Positions 1-8,847 are shown, counted from the first letter of the stretch. The stretch: DNA of 64,000 nucleotides from Rhodomicrobium sp. (GCA_021604665.1 BQJK01000001.1:1144419-1208418); one strand, 5' to 3'. Made by a program: numbers and translations. Notes: generated by a model from the letters alone, not told the origin.

Positions 1-705
1 CGTCGCATAAGGTATTTCATCATGCAAACGATGATAAAGCTTCTCTCGGGTAATCTCTGCTGCTGTGTGCCGCATCGGCGCATCGGTCAGTTGATCTTCA
101 GGGTAAAGCCAGGGGCCGAGCGGTAAATGAGACTTGAGATACTCAACCAGCTCTGATGTCCCCTCACCGGTCTCAGCGGATATGAAGAACACCTCCTCAA
201 ACTTGACCTCTTCCGTCAACTTCGCTGTTAGCTCCAGCAGCTCTTCTCTCTTCATCAGATCAATTTTATTCACCGCAAGCACAGCCGGGTAATGGCTATC
301 TTTCAGGCGCTTTAAAATCTCAGCGACATCGGCACTCACGCCCCTTTGAGCATCCACCAACAGCACAACCATATCCGCATCAGCAGCACCGCCCCAAGCA
401 GCGTTCACCATCGCCCGGTCAAGCCGTTTGCGCGGCGCGAAAATGCCCGGTGTATCCACAAAGATGATCTGAGTTTTATCAAAAATAGCAATACCGCGAA
501 TGCGGCTGCGCGTTGTTTGCACTTTACGCGTAACAATAGAAACCTTGGTCCCAACAAGCCGGTTCGTCAAAGTAGACTTGCCCGCATTCGGCGCACCTAT
601 GAGCGCTGTAAAGCCGGCCCGCGTCTCGCTATCACCAAAAGCAATAGTGCCAGCACTCTCCTGTTTTCCGGAGCCTTCCAGATCGTTATCATCTTCGGCT
701 ACCAT
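1..705 (-). CDS. era: GTPase Era, 3' end outside window
   Basis: Era is a ribosome-associated GTPase that helps 16S rRNA maturation and 30S assembly. The reading frame opens at an ATG at 705 and stays open for 235 codons to the left edge, so the C-terminal KH domain is missing only because the window ends. The G-domain motifs are clear: G1 GAPNAGKST, G3 DTPGIF and G4 NKID. The last visible residues, EIPYAT, match the point where Era passes into its KH domain. The gene lies 18 bp after rnc, in the usual acpS-lepB-rnc-era order. A slightly extended acidic N-terminus precedes the G domain. Identification is firm from motifs and context. Confidence 0.96.
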   Translation of the reverse strand, partial: MVAEDDNDLEGSGKQESAGTIAFGDSETRAGFTALIGAPNAGKSTLTNRLVGTKVSIVTRKVQTTRSRIRGIAIFDKTQIIFVDTPGIFAPRKRLDRAMVNAAWGGAADADMVVLLVDAQRGVSADVAEILKRLKDSHYPAVLAVNKIDLMKREELLELTAKLTEEVKFEEVFFISAETGEGTSELVEYLKSHLPLGPWLYPEDQLTDAPMRHTAAEITREKLYHRLHDEIPYAT

Positions 706-723
706 GGTAAAACTATCCCTTTA

Positions 724-1428
724 TTATTCATTATTCCAGACCTTTACAGAAATCAGCAGCGCCTGAGCCGCCCGCTGTTCAGCCGCCCGTTTCGAGGTGC
801 CTTCCCCCTGGCCCGTACCAACAGTTTTGACAGAAACCTCAGTTACAAATAACGGCTCATGGTCCGGTCCCTTGCGGTCCAGCGTTTCATATACAGGCAA
901 TTCATAACCATTCCCCTGCGCCCATTCCTGCAAGGCGGTTTTCGCATCAAGCTGCACAACGCCATCAAGCAACAGTTTAGAAGACCAGAGCTTGAAAATC
1001 ACCCGATCAGCCTGATCATAACCACCATCAAGAAAAATTGCACCAAGCAGCGCTTCCATAGCATTAGCAAGAATGGTCGATTTCCGCCGCCCGCCAGAGC
1101 GCTCTTCCCCAGCACTAAGAATAAGAAACGGCCCCAACCCAAGGTCACCAGCCACCTCAGCACACATCTTGCGCCTGACAAGCCGGTTATAACGCCGCGC
1201 CAGGTCCCCCTCGCGCGCATCCGGAAAATGCTTCATCAATAAGGCAGAGATAGAAAGACCGAGAACCCGGTCCCCTAAAAATTCAAGGCGCTCATTATCA
1301 TCCCGCCCCTTCCGTTGCGCCGCTTGAATGCTCGCATGGGTCAGCGCTGAAGAGAGCAGATGGCGATCCTCGAAATTATAATCCAGCAGTTTTTCTAATT
1401 TTTTAGGATCAGCAGAACGCGGCGACAT
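724..1428 (-). CDS. rnc: Ribonuclease III
   Basis: RNase III cleaves double-stranded RNA, processing the rRNA precursors and some mRNAs. The protein has 234 aa, normal for the family. The N-terminal endonuclease domain carries the signature NERLEFLGDRVLGL around residues 45-58 with its catalytic acidic residues. A second acidic cluster lies near LGAIFLDGGYDQA, and a double-stranded RNA-binding domain fills about residues 160-230. Its ATG overlaps the stop codon of lepB (ATGA at 1425-1428 region), so the two are probably translationally coupled. It lies between lepB and era, the conserved alphaproteobacterial order. Confidence 0.97.
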   Translation of the reverse strand: MSPRSADPKKLEKLLDYNFEDRHLLSSALTHASIQAAQRKGRDDNERLEFLGDRVLGLSISALLMKHFPDAREGDLARRYNRLVRRKMCAEVAGDLGLGPFLILSAGEERSGGRRKSTILANAMEALLGAIFLDGGYDQADRVIFKLWSSKLLLDGVVQLDAKTALQEWAQGNGYELPVYETLDRKGPDHEPLFVTEVSVKTVGTGQGEGTSKRAAEQRAAQALLISVKVWNNE

Positions 1429-2171
1429 CAGTTTACAGTTTTGAAAATTCGGGACCAGCGGATGTTGAATAACCCACTAGAAGGATCACTGGCTTCTCCC
1501 TTGGAAAAGAAGATCATCTGCGCTTCCCCAACCAGATTTTCAAATGGCACAAAGCTTACATCCGGGTCGCGTGAATCTGAAGAATTATCCCGGTTATCAC
1601 CCATCATGAAATAATGCCCCTCAGGCACCACATAGACATCTGTGTTGTCAGTGTAATCCCGGCCATTATGCGGCACCGCATCCAGCACCAGATATTTCAC
1701 ACCATTTGGCAGCGTTTCTTCAAAGCGGCGCACAGGCGCATCATTTACATCTTCAATAAAAGTACCAGCTGGCTTTTTAGAAATTGGCGTCCCATTAATA
1801 TGCAATATACCACCAATCATCTGGATCTTGTCACCAGGCAGCCCAATCACTCGCTTGATGTAATCCTGCGAAGTATCCCGCGGCAGTTTAAACACCACCA
1901 CATCACCCCGTTCAGGCTGGCTGCCAAAAATACGGCCCTCAAACAGATCAAAACCAAAAGTGTGCTTGCTATAGCCATAGCTATATTTACTGACAAAGAG
2001 ATAATCGCCAATCAGCAAATTGCCCTGCATCGACCCGGAAGGGATGTTGAATGGCTGAATAATGAAGAGTCGCACCAGAAAGGCGAGTATGATCGCATGA
2101 ATAACGATCTTGGCAATCTCCCACCAGCCTTCATCACTGGAAGAACTGCTTTTCTCGACATCAACGCTCAT
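1428..2171 (-). CDS. lepB: Signal peptidase I
   Basis: LepB is the inner-membrane protease that removes Sec and Tat signal peptides on the periplasmic side. One N-terminal membrane segment (about residues 22-40) is followed by the catalytic serine in PSGSM (Ser48 if counted from the upstream ATG), the catalytic lysine in DYIKRVIG (Lys107), and the conserved MGDNRDNSSDSR box. Two adjacent ATGs are possible (2174 and 2171). The Shine-Dalgarno GAGGAG spaces better to 2171. The residues after Ser-Met are QGN, where most family members have x-Pro-Thr, a small deviation. The stop overlaps the rnc start. Confidence 0.96.
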   Translation of the reverse strand: MSVDVEKSSSSSDEGWWEIAKIVIHAIILAFLVRLFIIQPFNIPSGSMQGNLLIGDYLFVSKYSYGYSKHTFGFDLFEGRIFGSQPERGDVVVFKLPRDTSQDYIKRVIGLPGDKIQMIGGILHINGTPISKKPAGTFIEDVNDAPVRRFEETLPNGVKYLVLDAVPHNGRDYTDNTDVYVVPEGHYFMMGDNRDNSSDSRDPDVSFVPFENLVGEAQMIFFSKGEASDPSSGLFNIRWSRIFKTVN

Positions 2172-2299
2172 CATTCAACTCCTCGGAAAGGACAGCATTT
2201 AATACAGACACGCCCTATAGCCTGATAAGGCCATCAAAGCAAACATTTGTCAGCAATTATCATGAGGAAAGCAGAACCTGTGGACCCCACAACCGCGAG

Positions 2300-2701
2300 C
2301 TAATCAGCGATTTGGGCCGAAATAATGACAAAGGCCTGAGCCATCGGGTAATCATCAGTGATCGTAATATGGATAACCGGCACCTGACCAGAAGGCACCA
2401 TGGCCTCCAAATGCGCCAGCGCCCCACCAGAAAGCTCCATAGTCGGCCGTCCGCTTTCAAGGTTCACAACCCCCATATCACGCCAAAATACACCCTTGGC
2501 AATGCCGGTACCAAGGGCTTTGGCACAAGCTTCTTTTGCCGCAAACCTTTTCGCATAGGACGCCGCCCGCTGGTGCCGCCTGTCAGAGCGCTGCTGTTCA
2601 ACATCAGTAAAGATACGTTGAATAAAACGATCACCATAAGTTTCAATCGTTTTTTCAATCCGGGTAATGTCTATGATGTCATTGCCAATGCCAAGTATCA
2701 T
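2300..2701 (-). CDS. acpS: Holo-[acyl-carrier-protein] synthase
   Basis: AcpS transfers the 4'-phosphopantetheine arm of CoA to apo-ACP, which activates fatty acid synthesis. The 133-aa length is typical. The N-terminal signature [15 protein letters not shown] contains the metal-binding Asp, and the second signature [18 protein letters not shown] holds the metal-binding Glu and the CoA-contacting Lys. The C-terminal [13 protein letters not shown] strand matches the family. It lies between the DUF2062 gene and lepB, the standard order; a 125-bp gap separates it from lepB. Confidence 0.96.
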   Translation of the reverse strand: MILGIGNDIIDITRIEKTIETYGDRFIQRIFTDVEQQRSDRRHQRAASYAKRFAAKEACAKALGTGIAKGVFWRDMGVVNLESGRPTMELSGGALAHLEAMVPSGQVPVIHITITDDYPMAQAFVIISAQIAD

Positions 2702-2750
2702 GGGCCAGCGCCTTAAATTTCTTATATTTTATTGCAGTCAGCCCTCCCCT

Positions 2751-3341
2751 TCAGGAGATGCCCTGTTCACCAGTATTAGGCGCCACAACTCCGGCCCGAA
2801 TGGCCAGCCGCTCAGCCCGGGCACGCTGATATTTTTCTACCAGATTACGAATGATGAAATACCCAAAAAATGCCATCACGAACCCAAGCGGCGCACCGCC
2901 AATAAACATCGGCTTGATGTAAATTTCATATGCATTATCGAGCGCATAAAAAAAGCCACGGGAAAACGTATCCAGCAAATCACCAACCCGAAATGCCCCA
3001 GCATCATTGCCCAAGATCCAATGGCCAAATTTATAGGCAGAAGCCCAGATGAACGGAAAGGTAATAGGGTTGCCAAAGAAAGTGCCCAAAGCGGAAGCAA
3101 GAAGATTACCACCAATTACATAAGCAATGGTCGCCGCCACAATAAAATGGAAGCCCATAAACGGCGTGAAGGAAACAAAAATCCCGGCTGCGCAGCCAAG
3201 CGCAATGGTATGAGAAGAACCGCTAAGCCGGTTCACCCGCAAGAGCACATAATTGATAGAACGAGACCAGCTGCGGCGCGGCCAAAGAAAGACCCATAAA
3301 CGCTCCCTCAATGGGGCTTTATCTCTTCTTTTAAACAGCAT
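2751..3341 (-). CDS. DUF2062 membrane protein
   Basis: This 196-aa protein belongs to the DUF2062 family, seen from the signature SSHTIALGCAAGIFVSFTPFMGFHF, which I read as the conserved helix with G-x-F-x-x-F-x-P-x-x-G spacing, and a following NPITFPFIWASAYKFG segment. Hydrophobic stretches lie at about residues 45-65, 70-100 and 150-170, so it is an inner-membrane protein. The biochemical role of DUF2062 is unknown. It sits 49 bp upstream of acpS and heads the operon. In many alphaproteobacteria this gene lies between pyrE or rel and acpS; those upstream partners are not present here. Confidence 0.88.
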   Translation of the reverse strand: MLFKRRDKAPLRERLWVFLWPRRSWSRSINYVLLRVNRLSGSSHTIALGCAAGIFVSFTPFMGFHFIVAATIAYVIGGNLLASALGTFFGNPITFPFIWASAYKFGHWILGNDAGAFRVGDLLDTFSRGFFYALDNAYEIYIKPMFIGGAPLGFVMAFFGYFIIRNLVEKYQRARAERLAIRAGVVAPNTGEQGIS

Positions 3342-3932
3342 AGAAAACCATTAACTCCAGTTCAAAAACCTCAAAGGCGAAACGCAGCAGCTCTTCGTGT
3401 CTATCATCCCGTATGAAACATGCCTGAAGAGACAGGCCAGCAAACACACAACCGAAGAACTGCCAGGGGTGAGACAACCACACTAAATCTGCGTCCTCAT
3501 TAACACCTGAATAAAGGCCGCAAAGGGACAATCTGGTAAGAAAACTATTCCCTCAAGCCTTAGATAACAGACATTTTTACCGCATGTCTGAGAGCCTTAA
3601 TTATAGGCATTACACCTAAGCACAAGTTGAACCCGTTTAAACACTTCTTCCAAGATAACAATTGATTATGCCAAAAATCTGCTAAGCTTTTATTAGTGTC
3701 TATTATTTAGTCCCTCACACAGAAATCGTGGCTTCCCTACAACACCGCCATCATGACAGCTTGCCAGAGCTAACCAGGCTAAGTTAAAATCAAATAGGCA
3801 ATCAATTCGAACCTTTCATAGTCGAAAGCCAACCGATTAAATCAGCTCCATTCGAATTACAATTATTTGCCTTTAAAGACCTGCCAACGCAAATGAGCTT
3901 AACTAAACGCAGATGAGCCAAACTAAAAGCAA
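3342..3932. other. Intergenic region without a convincing gene
   Basis: About 590 bp separate the divergent DUF2062 gene and the secreted 11-mer-repeat protein. I see no convincing coding frame or RNA fold. Just before 3933 a degenerate short repeat of the type aactaaa-gcaaatgagc occurs about three times between roughly 3888 and 3935, and this includes the proposed start codon. Confidence 0.5.
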
Positions 3933-4625
3933 ATGAGCAAGACAATGAGAACAGCCAGCCAAATGTCTCAAAAATCAAATCTCTTAAAGGCACCAACATG
4001 TGCCATAAAGCGCCTGAAACTAAGCCTAAGTCTGTCTCTCACGGCCAGCGTGTTTCTGCCGCTGATAATTTTAAGCCAGCCAGCCACAGCTGAAACATTT
4101 AGCGTCTGCGTAATATGTAATGAGCCTGGAAAAGTTTATCAATGCGGCATCACCTACCAGTCCTTAGATGGCGTCTACCGCCAGCCAAATGAAAAAGGCC
4201 TGCAATTTGCCTGCATCCAGGAAGTGGCAAAATATGGCAATCACAGCAAATGCGCCGCCTCACGCAAAACCGCAGCTGAATGCGGCGGCGAACCCTACAC
4301 CCTGAAAAATCAGGCCATACTCTATTCACCACCCAAAAATTTGGAAAAGGAAGCGGAAAAAATCACCAACGCTCCGCCCCCCGCCACGCCGGATAAAAGC
4401 AAAGAGCAGCCGACACTGGTGGAAACCACAGAGAAGACATACGACAAAGCCAAAGACACTGTCTCAAAAAGCTATGAGAAAACAACAGACACGGTCAAAA
4501 CCGGTTATGACAAAACATCATCCACCGTCAAAAAAACCGTAAAGACCGTCGGCGACAGCATCGGCAGTGCCGCAAAAACCACTTATAATTGCCTAACGAG
4601 CTTCTTTCAAAAATGTAAAGACTAA
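3933..4625 (+). CDS. Secreted Cys-rich protein with LEA-like 11-mer repeats
   Basis: I do not recognise a family for this 230-aa protein. A basic N-terminus is followed by a hydrophobic stretch (about residues 30-50) ending in QPATA-ET, which looks like a Sec signal peptide with an unusually long n-region. The middle (about 55-130) contains eight cysteines or so in a compact segment, suggesting disulphides in the periplasm. The C-terminus has four consecutive 11-residue units at 170-180, 181-191, 192-202 and 203-213 of the form Y-D/E-K-x-x-D/S-T-V-x-K/T, like the amphipathic 11-mers of LEA and apolipoprotein-type helices. No good ribosome-binding site precedes the first ATG; a later ATG at 3963 is an alternative start. 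Real gene likely; function unknown. Confidence 0.7.
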   Translation: MSKTMRTASQMSQKSNLLKAPTCAIKRLKLSLSLSLTASVFLPLIILSQPATAETFSVCVICNEPGKVYQCGITYQSLDGVYRQPNEKGLQFACIQEVAKYGNHSKCAASRKTAAECGGEPYTLKNQAILYSPPKNLEKEAEKITNAPPPATPDKSKEQPTLVETTEKTYDKAKDTVSKSYEKTTDTVKTGYDKTSSTVKKTVKTVGDSIGSAAKTTYNCLTSFFQKCKD

Positions 4626-4775
4626 CGTTACAACGATTATCATTTTAAAGGCCACGCGCAAGGACACACTCGTTGAGCGCCATGGCTGAGATAAAACCCA
4701 CAGGCATTGCCATTTTTCACCCTATGCAGCTTTAAAGCTAAAAGGGATAGACGATAGGCACAGTACGTCAGTCTT

Positions 4776-5042
4776 TTATTTTCTCAGATATTCTCTTGCA
4801 AGTTTTTGCGCCACAGAGATCTCTGCCCGAGACATTTCCTCGGCAATCTCCTTGCGATAGTTCAATGCCGCTCTATTGCCCCGAAGAGCTGAGAGGTTAA
4901 ACCATTTATGCGCCATCACCAGATTGGCGTGCCCTTCACGTCCAGAGGCATACATAATACCAAGTTCAAATAATGCATCTGCAGACCCACCTTCAGCGGC
5001 GCTTCCTGCGTCAGCTTCATACGGTAATTCTAACCGAGCCAT
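4776..5042 (-). CDS. Small Sel1-repeat protein
   Basis: The frame extends upstream to 5174, but the ATG at 5042 is the better start: it has AAGGG upstream and gives the compact N-terminus MARLELPYEADAG. The 88-aa product has a Sel1-type helical repeat, visible as ALFELGIMYASGREG-x-x-N-x-x-x-AHKWFNLSALRG. It has no signal peptide. Sel1 repeats are protein-interaction scaffolds. The gene stands alone, with convergent spacing to the upstream secreted protein, so the partner cannot be inferred. Confidence 0.72.
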   Translation of the reverse strand: MARLELPYEADAGSAAEGGSADALFELGIMYASGREGHANLVMAHKWFNLSALRGNRAALNYRKEIAEEMSRAEISVAQKLAREYLRK

Positions 5043-5421
5043 CGTTTCTACCCTTACATTGCAACTGCCTGCCACATTCGAGGGGCAAACAAGCGCTACT
5101 CCATTACAAACCCTCACATCTGTAGAGAGGGCACCAGTCACCCTGGTAAAAACAACATAGACCGAATTATTCAAATATAGGGTAAAGAGAACTGGGTAAT
5201 AAAAGCATAATTATTACAGTGTTTTGTTTCAGAATGGCTCAAAACTACTAAGGGCGCCACAATATGACTCAAGTTGAAACTCAGCTTAATGGCTCGTTAA
5301 AGTGAATTAAAAAGACTTCATTAAACCTGAAGTAAATAACTCCCATCACCCAAGATATATCAAGGCGCAAATATCATTTAAAATCTACAATCGGAGAGAG
5401 GCATGCAGCTCTATGGACAAG

Positions 5422-5455
5422 AAGCTACAAGCTGGGCAAAAAGCTACAAGCTGGG
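5422..5455. repeat. 15-bp direct repeat, two copies
   Basis: The sequence aagctacaagctggg occurs at 5422-5436 and again, identical, at 5441-5455, separated by 4 bp. Its role is unknown; it may be a short duplication or a regulator-binding array. Confidence 0.75.
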
Positions 5456-5652
5456 ATTGTATTAACAGCACTTTAGGCCAGTATGGTAATTAGTATAACG
5501 TAGTGAGCAAAAAAATTAAGCGCGAATAAATTGCTCACAATCCATGGATACTAAAACGTACTAAAATTCCAGTCATCGAACATAAATGTAAAAGAGATTA
5601 ATCTTTGCCCATCAACAACCAGACAGACGTCTAGTTAATATATTGATTTAAC

Positions 5653-5671
5653 AATAGAAATATCTTCTATT
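5653..5671. promoter_or_regulatory. Operator-like inverted repeat upstream of tetR-type gene
   Basis: AATAGAA at 5653-5659 and TTCTATT at 5665-5671 are perfect inverted arms with a 5-nt spacer. This is the size and symmetry of a TetR-dimer operator, and it lies about 250 bp before the TetR gene. The assignment to that regulator is inference; AT-rich DNA can form such repeats by chance. Confidence 0.35.
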
Positions 5672-5921
5672 ATCGAAATGTTACTATAATCGCCCTAACC
5701 GTATAGCGACCAAATTTTAGGCGATGACCAAAAATGTAATGCCGCGCCAGATAATCAAATGTCAGCAACAAATCACACAGTACTCGCAAGTATTAATAAA
5801 GAGCAAAATTAATAATACAAAATAACCAATTGATAAATATCAGCTTATTTGCTATCCACTTGCAGTTATAATTAAATATAAAAAATTCTATTTTAACACT
5901 GTGTAAATTTAAGCAAAAATA

Positions 5922-6554
5922 ATGAGCAATTCGCAAGAAAATCCTACCAAGGACACCCGTGAACGTATTCTACTCGCTGCGGCAGATGAATTTTTATCCT
6001 ATGGTTACGACAACACCAAGTTGGATGAAATTGTAAAGAAGGCCCATGTTTCCAAAACAGCCATCTACAAATTTTACGGCGGCAAAAGAGAATTATTCAT
6101 CGCCCTGGCTGAATATCTAAACAAAGACTTGCTTAAGCTCACACTAGACCAAAGAGACTTCCGCATAAGCAGCCTTGATGATCTGGAAAAAATCCTGAGG
6201 AAAATCGGCCATGATTATCTCACATGCGCCCTAGAGAAAGACAATATATCCAAATTCCGCATGGCCCTATCAATGGCCACGCGGGTAGAAGAGGTCTCTA
6301 AACAGTATTTCTATATGGGGCAGATACGCCTGTGTGAATTTATTGCTCGTTATTTTAAGGCAGCTATGGAAGCAAAAGTAATAGCGTATTGCGATCCAGA
6401 AAAAGCTGCGAGCCATTATGTTGCGCTTTTGCGAGCAGATAGCCACCTTCGCACAGTGTTTGATGTCGATTACCAGGCAACTGAAGATGATATCAAAGAG
6501 GCAATAGACCAGGCGGTAAAAATCTTCCTATATGGATACGCACCGCGCAACTAA
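5922..6554 (+). CDS. TetR/AcrR-family transcriptional regulator
   Basis: A 210-aa DNA-binding regulator. The N-terminal helix-turn-helix is typical of TetR: TRERILLAAADEFLSYGYDNTKLDEIVKKAHVSKTAIYKFYGGKRELF, read here as three helices over residues 13-60. The rest is a helical ligand-binding and dimerisation domain of unknown ligand. No clear Shine-Dalgarno precedes the ATG, and the upstream region is strongly AT-rich. It converges with fetB (28-bp gap) and has no divergent target gene, so its regulon is not evident. Confidence 0.88.
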   Translation: MSNSQENPTKDTRERILLAAADEFLSYGYDNTKLDEIVKKAHVSKTAIYKFYGGKRELFIALAEYLNKDLLKLTLDQRDFRISSLDDLEKILRKIGHDYLTCALEKDNISKFRMALSMATRVEEVSKQYFYMGQIRLCEFIARYFKAAMEAKVIAYCDPEKAASHYVALLRADSHLRTVFDVDYQATEDDIKEAIDQAVKIFLYGYAPRN

Positions 6555-6581
6555 GTTACTTAAAACAAAACCAACAGCAAC

Positions 6582-7382
6582 TTACTCAGCAGAGCGCAAA
6601 CGCTCCAAACGCAGCCGGTGCCGATCATCGGTCAGCAACAGCGCCGTCCCGAACACACCGCCAGTCGTGCCAAGTGCCGTCCCACCCGCAATAAGAAACA
6701 TAATCATCAGCTGATATTTAGAGGCATCAATCGGGTCCACGCCAGAGAGAATCTGCCCCGTCATCATTCCAGGCAATGAAATAATACCAGATGCCGCCAT
6801 CGCATTAATAATCGGCATCATACCACTGCGCATCGCTTGTTTAATATGCCCTTTCAACGCTATAAAACGCGGCTCTCCAATCGCCAACCGCCCCTCAATC
6901 ACTGCCTGCTCACGCTTAACGCTGCTGGTTAGTGTCTCCATACCCAAACCAATACCGGTCATGGTGTTGCCAATCACCATGCCAAGAATAGGCAATACAT
7001 AACGCGGCGTATACCAAGGGTCAGGTTGCACCAGAGCGCCCATGGCAAAAGCCGTGCAAACAAAACCAACAACCAGCAACACAGCTGTCCCCAACCCATA
7101 TGCTTTATAACCAGCAAGCCGGTTGCTTTGCCGCGCCAAAATCTCATGACCAGCAAACCCAATCATTATCATCGCAAGCCCAAGCGTCCAGAACGGGCTG
7201 GTCTGCGCGAAGATGAATTTGAGAACAAACCCGATAGCCGTTAACTGCAGGAGCATACGAACCGAATTGATAAATAAGGTGCGCTCCAGCCCCAACCCGA
7301 GTGCTATAGATAGCCCGCCATTAATCAAGATCAGGGTAGAGGCAAGCACCATATCAGTGAGAGTAAGGCTAATATAATCCAT
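6582..7382 (-). CDS. fetB: FetB-type ABC transporter permease (UPF0014)
   Basis: The 266-aa product is a polytopic inner-membrane protein of the UPF0014/FetB family, with about seven hydrophobic segments. Family hallmarks are the NGGLSIALGLGLERTLFINSVRM start region, the GMVIGNTMTGIGLGMETL segment and MMPIINAMAASGIISLPGMMTGQILSG. In E. coli FetAB is linked to iron homeostasis and oxidative-stress resistance. The ATG at 7382 shares one base with the fetA stop (TGATG), indicating translational coupling; a GTG one codon upstream is an alternative. Confidence 0.88.
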   Translation of the reverse strand: MDYISLTLTDMVLASTLILINGGLSIALGLGLERTLFINSVRMLLQLTAIGFVLKFIFAQTSPFWTLGLAMIMIGFAGHEILARQSNRLAGYKAYGLGTAVLLVVGFVCTAFAMGALVQPDPWYTPRYVLPILGMVIGNTMTGIGLGMETLTSSVKREQAVIEGRLAIGEPRFIALKGHIKQAMRSGMMPIINAMAASGIISLPGMMTGQILSGVDPIDASKYQLMIMFLIAGGTALGTTGGVFGTALLLTDDRHRLRLERLRSAE

Positions 7383-8011
7383 CACACCGTCCCCACTTCA
7401 GATACATCAACACCATCTGTTAAATAAGCAGAACCACCAACCTGAAAAATCAGTTGCCGCTGGCCATATTTCTCAACCTGCTCAGCACTATGGCTAGCCA
7501 ATAGAATAATGGCGCCCCGTTTAAGCTCACGGTCAATCAGCACTTCCACACCAGATATCGAGCGCACATCCAGGGCGCTCGTTGGTTCATCAAGCAACAA
7601 CACCGCGGGCTTGTCTTGTATTGACCGCAAAAAGGAGAGCCGCTGCTGCTCACCAGTTGAAATATCCCGTAATTGACTATCAAGTAATTCCCGGCGCAGT
7701 TCTAAAATATCCATCGCCTCATATAAGTCATCAGAGACCGTAAAATGCGGCCGTACAATCTCAAACCACCACCCGGAAGTGGCCGGTACGAATCTAACCT
7801 GCCGGCGCCAGTCATAAGCAGGCTGCGAGCGAAAGGAGCACCCATTGAGGAGAACATCCCCCTCCGCTTCATCAAGGTCAGCCACCGCTCTTAAAAACCG
7901 CGTTTTACCAGAGCCAGAAACCCCGGCAACAATCATCGATTGCCCCGCGCCAACATCAACAGTTACAGGCCCGAATATCTCATTTTTTAAATTTACAATT
8001 GAAAGCGTCAC
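7382..8011 (-). CDS. fetA: FetA-type ABC transporter ATP-binding protein
   Basis: ATPase partner of FetB. The 209-aa protein has Walker A GVSGSGKT (about residues 32-39), the ABC signature STGEQQRLS and Walker B VLLLDEPTSALD, with a switch histidine in LLASHSAEQ. It begins with GTG, overlapping the stop of the upstream methyltransferase (GTGA), so methyltransferase, fetA and fetB form a tightly coupled operon. The transported substrate cannot be read from the sequence; iron export is known for the E. coli homologue. Confidence 0.87.
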   Translation of the reverse strand: MTLSIVNLKNEIFGPVTVDVGAGQSMIVAGVSGSGKTRFLRAVADLDEAEGDVLLNGCSFRSQPAYDWRRQVRFVPATSGWWFEIVRPHFTVSDDLYEAMDILELRRELLDSQLRDISTGEQQRLSFLRSIQDKPAVLLLDEPTSALDVRSISGVEVLIDRELKRGAIILLASHSAEQVEKYGQRQLIFQVGGSAYLTDGVDVSEVGTV

Positions 8012-8730
8012 AGCCCCTCCGCCTCCTCATCTGAGGGGAGCGGGGGAATAAATTCGGCAAGAAACATTCGCTGCGGCGGCTCTTTCTTGTTAAAAAAGCT
8101 CTCCAGCGGCTTAGCCTCAAATCCTAATGTTTCAACTTGCTGCAACTCAGAAGGGGTCAGCGGCCAAGGCGGTGGGGTGCAGTCCTCATCTTCAAGCCTA
8201 CCGCGGCAAACGATTAAAAACCGCCCCCCAGGCTTCACAAGCGCCGCCAGCTTTTTGAGTGCCTTAAATCGCATATCGCCTTTAAGTGCTTGTATGGTGA
8301 AAGTTTCAGCAACAAGATCAAAGCGCCCGGCCCAGTCATCCGGTAAATCAAAAAGATCCGCGGCGACAAAATCAATACCATGCCCCGCAAACCGCTCACT
8401 AGCCCATGAGATAGCCGTTTCAGATATATCAAATGCGGTTGTCTCAAAACCCGCCACTTGCAGCGCCGCTGCATTGTCACCAAGCCCGCAGCCAACATCC
8501 AGCGCTTTCCCGCGGGGGCTGCCCGCCTCTAACCGCTCAAGCCAGGCAAATAAAGGCCGCCGCGCCGCCTGGTGCCCCCCCTCCTGAATTCCCCAGGGAA
8601 TATAGCCCGCATCGCCCTCAGCCTCTTTATAAAGCGCTTCAAACCACAAAAGCGGGGTGCCGAGGCGCTCATACTTATCTCTCAGCCGGTCTGCCCGGCG
8701 CCGCGCTTCTTGTTTTTTATCGTCAGACAT
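8008..8730 (-). CDS. Class I SAM-dependent methyltransferase
   Basis: A 240-aa cytosolic methyltransferase. The SAM-binding motif I is ALDVGCGLGDNAAAL, followed by an acidic residue at the end of the second strand (TTAFDIS) and a motif near FDLVAETFTIQAL. The proline-rich and tryptophan-rich N-terminal region (TPLLWFEALYKEAEGDAGYIPW) resembles thiopurine-methyltransferase or TehB-like enzymes. The ATG at 8730 is preceded by AAGGCGG; an upstream in-frame start at 8802 lacks such a site. It overlaps fetA, which suggests a shared physiological role, possibly in metalloid or thiol detoxification; that is inference. Confidence 0.82.
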   Translation of the reverse strand: MSDDKKQEARRRADRLRDKYERLGTPLLWFEALYKEAEGDAGYIPWGIQEGGHQAARRPLFAWLERLEAGSPRGKALDVGCGLGDNAAALQVAGFETTAFDISETAISWASERFAGHGIDFVAADLFDLPDDWAGRFDLVAETFTIQALKGDMRFKALKKLAALVKPGGRFLIVCRGRLEDEDCTPPPWPLTPSELQQVETLGFEAKPLESFFNKKEPPQRMFLAEFIPPLPSDEEAEGL

Positions 8731-8847
8731 AATTTGCCGCCTTGAACTATCGAAGCACTCAGCTCGTAATGTGTGCAGTGTCTCAATGAACGTAATACTC
8801 AATATAATGAGCTTTCACTATGATGAGACAATATTGAGATTTAGAGC

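Larger units (their letters stand above)
5043..5921. other. Long AT-rich intergenic region
   Basis: About 880 bp without a supported gene. The stretch is clearly richer in A and T than its neighbours, particularly from 5600 to 5900. It contains a 15-bp direct repeat and an inverted repeat (both listed separately) and would hold the promoter of the TetR gene at 5922. Confidence 0.6.

Noticed and set aside
346-852. Plus-strand frames opposite era and rnc
   Set aside because: Antisense shadows of real genes with no ribosome-binding site or domain.
3331-3531. 66-codon frame overlapping the DUF2062 start
   Set aside because: Overlaps a conserved gene and lacks a ribosome-binding site.
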